64,000 nt of DNA, taken from contig NZ_BCMI01000013.1 of NCBI RefSeq assembly GCF_002217985.1, positions 1 through 64,000 on the forward strand, in the 5' to 3' direction. The stretch is from Secundilactobacillus pentosiphilus (lineage in GTDB: Bacteria > Bacillota > Bacilli > Lactobacillales > Lactobacillaceae). Shown piece after piece: positions 58,202 through 64,000 of the stretch (the first letter of the stretch is position 1; the number at the start of each line of letters is the position of its first letter). The notes under the pieces are model-generated. The model had not been told where the DNA came from, did not search any database, and saw only the letters and a list, made by a program, of their open reading frames with translations. The position numbers and the translations under genes are program-made.

Positions 58202-58705
58202 TTACTTCCCCAACCCTTCGATATAAGAATCAATCAATGCCTTTTGATCATCAGCGTTTAATTCTTTTTGAATGATCTTGGAAGCAATCTCAATAGATAG
58301 GTCAGCCACATCGTTACGTACGCTAGACAATGCGTCTTGACGCTCCTGCTCGATATCTTTCTTAGCGTTGTCCTTCAATGCTTGTGCATCGGTTTGGGCT
58401 TGCGCTACAATTCCATCGCGCTGCTGTTGACCTTGCTTCTTAGCAGAATCAACAATCCCTGTAGCCTCTTGACGAGAGTTAGCCAGTGCGTCTTGACGTT
58501 GTTTTGCAAGTTTTGCCGCATCGTCACGCGACTTTTCAGCTGAATCAATATCGTTAGAGATCTTATCAGCACGATCCTGCATCATTTGATTGATTGGCTT
58601 CCAAGCAACGAGCTTGATCAACCACATCAAAATAATGAAACAAATCGCGTAGAAAAGCATATCTCCAACTGCAAGACTACTAGCTACGGCTAAATGTGAA
58701 AACAT
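58202..58705 (-). CDS. atpF: ATP synthase b subunit
   Basis: This 167-residue peripheral stalk has one N-terminal membrane helix (about 14-35) and a long charged coiled coil rich in A, K, D, Q and R, with the typical [23 protein letters not shown] segment after the membrane. AAGAAGGAGG precedes the ATG. Confidence 0.96.
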   Translation of the reverse strand: MFSHLAVASSLAVGDMLFYAICFIILMWLIKLVAWKPINQMMQDRADKISNDIDSAEKSRDDAAKLAKQRQDALANSRQEATGIVDSAKKQGQQQRDGIVAQAQTDAQALKDNAKKDIEQERQDALSSVRNDVADLSIEIASKIIQKELNADDQKALIDSYIEGLGK

Positions 58706-58756
58706 CTATTGACACCTCCTTCTTGTTAAAAATTAAATTTAACGTGTTGCAAAACA

Positions 58757-59032
<276 letters not shown>

Positions 59033-59060
59033 TCAACTTCAAGCTTCATTTGAAGACATG

Positions 59061-59780
59061 TTACTCTTCAATTTCAAGCTTTTTGTCAATGTAAACAGAC
59101 GAAAGTGTCACGAACACGTATGCTTGAATGGCACCAAGGAATGCGGAGAACGCTTGCCATACCAATTCCAATGGAATTGCGACGATCATCGTTGCAATCC
59201 CATGTGAAAATGCAAGGCCTCCGATAATCTTCAGTAACATTTCACCAGAGAAAATCACACCGAAGATACGTAGACCAAGTGTCAAGAAGTTCGTGAATTC
59301 CTCAAAGATACTAATCGGCAACCAGAAAACAAACGGTTTCAAGTAACCTGAGAAGTGTTTCTTCCAGCCAAACTTCGTCACGCCGGCAAACTGTGCAATC
59401 ATTAAGGTTGCTAACGAGAATGTCATGGTAACGATCGGGTCAGAAGTTGGACTTCTAACAAAGTCCTTCCCACCAACAGCAATTTGCAAGAACAAACCAA
59501 GTTGGTTAGAAATGAACAGGAATAGGAACAAGGTGAACCCATAAAGGCCAAATGCGCCCGTTTCATTTCCAGGGATGGAACCCTTCAAAATTCCGTTTGT
59601 AAAATCAATTAACCACTCAAGGACGTTTTGTCCCTTACCTGGCTTCATTGTAATGTGCCGAGAAAGGGCAAATACAAACAAAAAAACGAGCACAAACGCA
59701 ATTAACCCCGAATAAATATTTGCGGCATTAAACGTAAGTCCCCCGAATTGAAAGGTAGCAACTGAAGATGGATCTCCCAC
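59061..59780 (-). CDS. atpB: ATP synthase a subunit
   Basis: This 239-residue membrane stator has the essential Arg in the SLATLMIAQFAGVTKFGW-to-LRIFGVIFSGE region (LGLRIFG) and about five to six helices. It starts with GTG at 59780, with GAGGTG seven bases upstream. First gene of the operon; no atpI is present between the upp terminator and atpB. Confidence 0.96.
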   Translation of the reverse strand: MGDPSSVATFQFGGLTFNAANIYSGLIAFVLVFLFVFALSRHITMKPGKGQNVLEWLIDFTNGILKGSIPGNETGAFGLYGFTLFLFLFISNQLGLFLQIAVGGKDFVRSPTSDPIVTMTFSLATLMIAQFAGVTKFGWKKHFSGYLKPFVFWLPISIFEEFTNFLTLGLRIFGVIFSGEMLLKIIGGLAFSHGIATMIVAIPLELVWQAFSAFLGAIQAYVFVTLSSVYIDKKLEIEE

Positions 59781-59910
59781 AGAGTATCACCTCTTTTCAA
59801 ACTAGTTAACGTTGAAGTTCTGAAGAACCTCGTCATTACTTAACAAGTTAAATTTCAAATCTCCAAACGTAGTACTTTAATGAAAAAAATCCATTACAAA
59901 TACAAACAAA

Positions 59911-59940
59911 ATAATACCACCGTTCATATGAAAATACAAA
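59911..59940 (-). promoter_or_regulatory. Possible promoter of the atp operon
   Basis: Minus strand: TTTGTA (59935-59940), 18-base spacer, TATTAT (59911-59916). Leader about 125 bases. The spacing and match are modest, so this is tentative. Confidence 0.4.
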
Positions 59941-59962
59941 GCTATTCAGAAAAATAAGTGAA

Positions 59963-60022
59963 TAAAAAACCAATCAATTTGACCTGTCCAGTAGTTATCG
60001 GACAATTTCACATTAATTGGTT
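59963..60022 (-). terminator. Terminator of upp
   Basis: AACCAATTAAT pairs with ATTGATTGGTT (one mismatch), enclosing an inner GTCC/GGAC stem, then T6 on the minus strand. It separates upp from the atp operon. Confidence 0.7.
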
Positions 60023-60056
60023 ATTATCTTAGTTATATGAAGTTTATAATACTAAA

Positions 60057-60686
60057 TTACTTGGTACCAAAGAGCCGGTCACCGGCGTCACCTAATCCAG
60101 GCACAATGTACCCCTCTTTATTAAGGTGGTCGTCTAATGCCGCTGTATAGATATCAACGTCCGGATGGGCCTTGCGAAGGGCTTTAACACCCTCTGGAGC
60201 AGCTACTAAGCAGACAAACTTAATATTAGTTGCGCCCCGTTTCTTCAAGGCATCAATCGCCATAATCGAAGAACCGCCAGTTGCCAGCATCGGATCAACA
60301 ACAAAGATTTGTCGCTGATCAATATCAGCAGGCAGCTTCACGAAATATTCGTGAGGTTCCAGTGTCTTCTCGTCACGATACATGCCAATATGGCCGATTT
60401 TGGCTGCCGGAATCAACTTCATGATACCGTCGACCATTCCAATCCCAGCCCGAAGAATAGGTACAATAGCGACCTTCTTACCGGCTAACGTTTTAACGGT
60501 TGTTTTAGCGATTGGTGTTTCGATTTCTACGTCCTTTAATGGCATATCCCGTGCAACATCGTACGCCATTAACATAGTGATTTCGTCCACAACCTCACGA
60601 AAAACCTTTGTACCGCAATTTTTGTCCCGAATAATTGTCAGTTTATGTTGGATCAATGGGTGATCCATAACCTGAAACTTGCCCAT
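60057..60686 (-). CDS. upp: Uracil phosphoribosyltransferase
   Basis: Upp salvages uracil to UMP. The 209-residue protein has the PRPP loop [10 protein letters not shown], the start [21 protein letters not shown] and the uracil-binding [16 protein letters not shown] motif. AAAGGAG lies upstream. A -10-like TACAAT lies about 35 bases before the ATG. It stands between glyA and the atp operon, the usual order in lactobacilli. Confidence 0.97.
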   Translation of the reverse strand: MGKFQVMDHPLIQHKLTIIRDKNCGTKVFREVVDEITMLMAYDVARDMPLKDVEIETPIAKTTVKTLAGKKVAIVPILRAGIGMVDGIMKLIPAAKIGHIGMYRDEKTLEPHEYFVKLPADIDQRQIFVVDPMLATGGSSIMAIDALKKRGATNIKFVCLVAAPEGVKALRKAHPDVDIYTAALDDHLNKEGYIVPGLGDAGDRLFGTK

Positions 60687-60927
60687 GTGTTTGACACTCC
60701 TTTAGTATTTCTTCTAATTGTACCATGCTAAGGAACCCTTGAAGATAAAAAAGTAAAAAGAGTATTAAGAAAAACTGTCTTATTTCCAAAAATGAGTCAA
60801 CCAGGCTTATTCGCGCGCCGAAAGTTAACGGGGGGCTTCCCCAGTAATCTCAAAAAAATGCAAACAGCAGCGCAACTCGCAATCAAACTGACTGGTAGTG
60901 ATGCTGTTGTGGCTTAATGCCGCTACT

Positions 60928-62190
60928 CTAACCAAATGTAATTGGTGCCACACACGCACTAATGGGATGTGCATCTGTCAGTGTACGGACGCCATGACGG
61001 ACTTGTTCTAGGACCGCTTCATCGTCATAGTTCTCAATGGCGGTAACAATCAGCCTGGCAACCTGCCGAGCATCATCTTCCTTGAATCCCCTGGTTGTGA
61101 TTGCGGGCGTTCCTATCCGAACGCCAGAGGTTTTAAACGGACTGCGTTTTTCGTTGGGAATAGCTTCCTTATTGGCTGTGATCATAACGCTATCCAGCAG
61201 TTCCTGTGCTTGTTTGCCGTTTAAGTCAGTTTGGCTGATATCCAAAGTCAGTAAGTGATTATCGGTACCGCCGGAAACAACGCGTACCTTATCCGCAGCT
61301 TTGAATACTGCAGCCATCGCCTGAGCATTTTTAATAATTTGGGCAGCGTACCCTTTAAATGCTGGCTGCAAATCCTCGTGCAAAGCAACTGCCTTAGCGG
61401 CAATGACGTGTTCCAGCGGACCGCCCTGAGTGCCTGGGAAAACCGCTGAGTTAATCTGCTTAGCATACTTGGCCTGAGACAAGATCAACCCGCCTCGGGG
61501 ACCACGTAGCGTTTTATGAGTCGTTGTTGTGACGACGTCCGCGATGCCAACTGGTGAGGGATGTAAGCCAGCAGCTACTAATCCGGCAATGTGCGCCATA
61601 TCAACCATCAAGTAGGCGCCAACCTCATCTGCAATCGCTCGAAAGGCCTGCCAATCGATGATCCGGCTATACGCTGAAGCCCCGGCCACGATCATCTGGG
61701 GTTTCACTTTTAGAGCCAAATCGCGAATCATGTCGTAATCTAACAATTCGGTTTCCGGATTCAAACCATAACCATAGGCGTGATAAAGCTTCCCACTGAA
61801 GTTAACCTGAGCTCCGTGAGTCAAATGCCCACCTGCTTCCAACCCCATCCCCAGAATCGTGTCGCCGGGCTTTAAGAAAGCGGCGTAGGCTGCTTGATTT
61901 GCCTGAGAGCCTGAGTGTGGTTGCACGTTAACGTATTCAGCGTGAAAAAGTTCCTCGGCACGTTTAATGGCAAGATTTTCAACAACGTCAATGAATTCAT
62001 TACCCCCATAGTACCGCTTAGCGGGATAACCTTCGGCGTACTTATTAGTCAGCACCGAGCCTTGTGCGGCACGAACCGCGGGAGAAACGATGTTTTCGGA
62101 TGCGATTAACTCAATATTATGCTGCTGACGATCCTGTTCCTGACTGATAGCTTGCCACAACTTCGGGTCTTGCTCTTTATAATTCAACAC
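60928..62190 (-). CDS. glyA: Serine hydroxymethyltransferase
   Basis: GlyA interconverts serine and glycine and charges tetrahydrofolate with one-carbon units. The 420-residue PLP enzyme has the Lys motif [30 protein letters not shown] and YPAKRYYGG. The start chosen is GTG 62190 (GGAG six bases before); the TTG one codon later is also possible. The longer frame has no ribosome binding site. A glycine source and a lipoyl carrier occur in the same window but no glycine decarboxylase. Confidence 0.96.
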   Translation of the reverse strand: MLNYKEQDPKLWQAISQEQDRQQHNIELIASENIVSPAVRAAQGSVLTNKYAEGYPAKRYYGGNEFIDVVENLAIKRAEELFHAEYVNVQPHSGSQANQAAYAAFLKPGDTILGMGLEAGGHLTHGAQVNFSGKLYHAYGYGLNPETELLDYDMIRDLALKVKPQMIVAGASAYSRIIDWQAFRAIADEVGAYLMVDMAHIAGLVAAGLHPSPVGIADVVTTTTHKTLRGPRGGLILSQAKYAKQINSAVFPGTQGGPLEHVIAAKAVALHEDLQPAFKGYAAQIIKNAQAMAAVFKAADKVRVVSGGTDNHLLTLDISQTDLNGKQAQELLDSVMITANKEAIPNEKRSPFKTSGVRIGTPAITTRGFKEDDARQVARLIVTAIENYDDEAVLEQVRHGVRTLTDAHPISACVAPITFG

Positions 62191-62278
62191 AACCAGCTCC
62201 TTGGCGTTTAATATGCCTAAGTTTAACAAATTCACGTAAAAAAGAAAAGGGTCTAGACCGAAAAATGCGAATAAAATA

Positions 62279-62330
62279 AAACGGTTAAGTGATTTCCGTT
62301 CGTTGTTAGCGAACTATCGCCTGACCGTTT
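62279..62330 (-). terminator. Terminator of the prmC-tsaC unit
   Basis: AAACGGTCAGGCGA pairs with TCACTTAACCGTTT (two mismatches) outside an inner GTTCG/CGAAC hairpin, then TTATTTTATT on the minus strand. Confidence 0.7.
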
Positions 62331-62356
62331 AGTTTAATTGTTCTTATTTTTCAAGT

Positions 62357-63373
62357 TCACTTCGTAAAATGCATACCGCCAGCGGATTTGTCTAAGCGGT
62401 TCATGTAAGCTGCACCTAATCCTTTATTATCAAATCCCTCTGTGAAAATAACTTGCACTTCGGATTCCAGGTCAAAATGACGCAGCCCAGCAAACAACAA
62501 ATGCGTTGCGCTTTGAACGTCCTTGCCTAAGGAAAAGCTTTCAACGTTTTCTGGTACTGACAGCTGAGCCAAGATATCATCCGTTGCCATGACTCCGATT
62601 GCTTCGTTTTGCTTTGCAGCCCAAGTCATCGCAGCCTCGAAATCCTCCGGATGATCCACAATTTCAACCTGAGCACTAGGCGCGTAGTGCTTATATTTCA
62701 TCCCTGGTGCCTTAGGCGTTTCGTTAGCCCCCACATGGTGATGGTCGGCTTTAACGTCACCAATCACCTGCTCAATTTCGGCAACCGTCACTGCACCGGG
62801 CCGTAAAATGGTCGGCGTATCCGTTGACATATCGAGGATCGTTGATTCGACCCCAACCTGAGTTGGGCCGTCATCCACGATACCCGCAATTTTACCGTTC
62901 AAATCATGATAGACGTGTTTAGCCAACGTTGGGCTAGGTTTACCAGAAGTGTTCGCTGACGGCCCCACGATTGGAATACCCGCCGTGGCGATCAGCTTCA
63001 GCGTCACCTGGTTCTTAGGCATCCGAAAAGCGGCCGTATCAAGGCCACCCGTTACCGTTTTGGATAACGATCCTGGCTTAAGCGGCAAAACAAAGGTCAA
63101 TGATCCAGGCCAAAATTTAGCCATCAGCTGCTTAACTTGATCAGAGAGCGGTTGGGCGTACTGTTCAACCATTTCGATTGAAGACACGGTGACGATCAGC
63201 GGGTTATCACTAGGACGCCCCTTAGCTGCATAGACGTTGCTAGCCGCCTTTTCGTTGGTGGCATCTGCGCCTAAGCCGTAAACCGTTTCGGTTGGAAACG
63301 CAACGAGTTCCCCCTGATTCAACAGCTTAGCTGCTGCTTCGACTTCATCTGGTTTAAAAATTTTTGTTTCCAT
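62357..63373 (-). CDS. ywlC: L-threonylcarbamoyladenylate synthase (Sua5 type)
   Basis: This enzyme makes threonylcarbamoyl-AMP for the t6A37 tRNA modification. The 338-residue protein has the YrdC domain (AFPTETVYGLGADA, AAKGRPSDNPLIV, GPSANTSGKPSPT) followed by a C-terminal Sua5 domain (about 215-338), so it is the long form. It lies 35 bases downstream of prmC and has no terminator between them. Confidence 0.95.
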   Translation of the reverse strand: METKIFKPDEVEAAAKLLNQGELVAFPTETVYGLGADATNEKAASNVYAAKGRPSDNPLIVTVSSIEMVEQYAQPLSDQVKQLMAKFWPGSLTFVLPLKPGSLSKTVTGGLDTAAFRMPKNQVTLKLIATAGIPIVGPSANTSGKPSPTLAKHVYHDLNGKIAGIVDDGPTQVGVESTILDMSTDTPTILRPGAVTVAEIEQVIGDVKADHHHVGANETPKAPGMKYKHYAPSAQVEIVDHPEDFEAAMTWAAKQNEAIGVMATDDILAQLSVPENVESFSLGKDVQSATHLLFAGLRHFDLESEVQVIFTEGFDNKGLGAAYMNRLDKSAGGMHFTK

Positions 63374-63408
63374 ATTTTTACCCCTATTCTTTTAAAAGAA
63401 TGCTGTCC

Positions 63409-64000
63409 TTATTTAAACCTAATCTGAACCATTCGATCATGACCGGCCATATCCTGGCGTACGGTTATCATAGCGCTTGGAAACCGTTCTTCAAAAATCT
63501 GTCGAACCGCCTGGCCCTGATGAAACCCAATTTCCAGAAACACCTGCTTGGTTATCACTTTGCGCTGTTTAAGCTGATCAGCCAATCGCTCGTAAATGGC
63601 CAGTCCCTGGTGGTCGGCAAATAGCGCCATTGCCGGCTCACTTACCAAAACATCCGGATCCATTTCGCCCTCTTCAGCATGCGAAATATAGGGCGGGTTG
63701 CTGACAATCAAATCAAACTCAGCACCGGCAACTGGCGTCAGCAGGTCTCCCTGCACGACTGTTACGGCAGCCTTTAACCGGGCTGCATTTTCTCGCGCAA
63801 CCCCTAAGGCGTCCGCAGATAGATCAGATAAAGTCACTTGCCAATCTGGTCGCTGCTTTTTTAGCGTAAGACCAATGGCACCGCTGCCCGTACCAACATC
63901 CAGTACCGATAAGTCCGGTTGCGGATTTGCGAACAGCACCCACTCCACCAGCTCTTCGGTTTCCTGCCGGGGGATCAGGACGTTTTCGTTAACGACAAAG
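63409..64000 (-). CDS. prmC: Peptide chain release factor N5-glutamine methyltransferase (partial)
   Basis: PrmC methylates the GGQ glutamine of release factors. The C-terminal 197 codons are in the window: NVLIPRQETEELVEW at its right end, then the SAM-binding DVGTGSGAIG and the catalytic NPPY in LIVSNPPYISH. The frame stays open to the window end, so the N-terminal helical domain and the start lie beyond 64,000; the GTG at 63,948 is internal. Confidence 0.95.
   Translation of the reverse strand, partial: FVVNENVLIPRQETEELVEWVLFANPQPDLSVLDVGTGSGAIGLTLKKQRPDWQVTLSDLSADALGVARENAARLKAAVTVVQGDLLTPVAGAEFDLIVSNPPYISHAEEGEMDPDVLVSEPAMALFADHQGLAIYERLADQLKQRKVITKQVFLEIGFHQGQAVRQIFEERFPSAMITVRQDMAGHDRMVQIRFK

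Noticed and set aside
60687-60927. GC-rich stretch with GGGGAAGCCCC between upp and glyA
   Set aside because: Considered as a glyA terminator, but the short hairpin has no T-run next to it and the rest of the gap shows no clear structure.

Overview
The window is ordinary low-to-mid GC Firmicutes chromosome and reads as a Lactobacillaceae genome, probably one of the obligately heterofermentative genera, though the species cannot be fixed from sequence alone. The evidence is the conserved order ymfF-ymfH-rodZ-pgsA-cinA-recA-rny-ymdB-mutS-mutL, an F-type ATPase operon without atpI, mreBCD-minCD in one run, T-box leaders on valS, a methionine ABC operon and a predicted histidine ABC operon, and a 6S RNA of the Lacto-usp type in front of a universal stress protein gene. 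Most genes are on the minus strand. Two plus-strand islands interrupt them, at about 33.9-38.9 kb and 50.9-53.0 kb. No tRNA, rRNA, CRISPR array or prophage was seen. A partial insertion sequence lies at the left edge.

Region by region. At 1-97 is the end of an IS3-like element. At 129-2,186 is a lipoteichoic acid synthase. From 2.5 to 12.8 kb come YkuJ, mismatch repair (mutL, mutS), ymdB, rny, recA with a perfect LexA box, and cinA. From 12.8 to 17.1 kb come pgsA, rodZ and two M16 peptidase genes. From 17.3 to 20.0 kb is a three-gene amino-acid ABC operon behind a T-box whose antiterminator/terminator module is duplicated in tandem. From 20.0 to 24.2 kb is mreB-mreC-mreD-minC-minD. From 24.3 to 33.7 kb come folC, valS (T-box), tpx, thiI with its cysteine desulfurase, and ezrA. 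The first plus-strand island carries a free-methionine-sulfoxide reductase, rpsD with its leader, yueI, rarA, 6S RNA, a small membrane protein and usp, with yktB on the minus strand. From 39.1 to 42.4 kb is tag with a membrane phosphodiesterase and a DUF2785 gene. From 42.6 to 45.5 kb is metNPQ with a methionine T-box. From 45.6 to 50.5 kb is a wall and shape operon running ywzB-murA-(mbl-yidD-DUF2969-rodA-gcvH-like). From 53.3 to 59.8 kb is atpBEFHAGDC. From 60.1 to 64.0 kb come upp, glyA, tsaC and the start-less end of prmC.

The most unusual piece is the second plus-strand island (50,887-53,022): a free-standing lipoyl domain, a lipoyl synthase and a lipoate-protein ligase, tightly packed, with a cre-like site over the likely -35 element. 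It sits between the ATPase operon and ywzB-murA, genes that are usually neighbours in lactobacilli, and points the other way. A second small lipoyl-type protein (GcvH-like) lies 5 kb away without any other glycine cleavage gene in the window. Together they look like a lipoylation module with its own carrier. The second item worth following is the tandem T-box.
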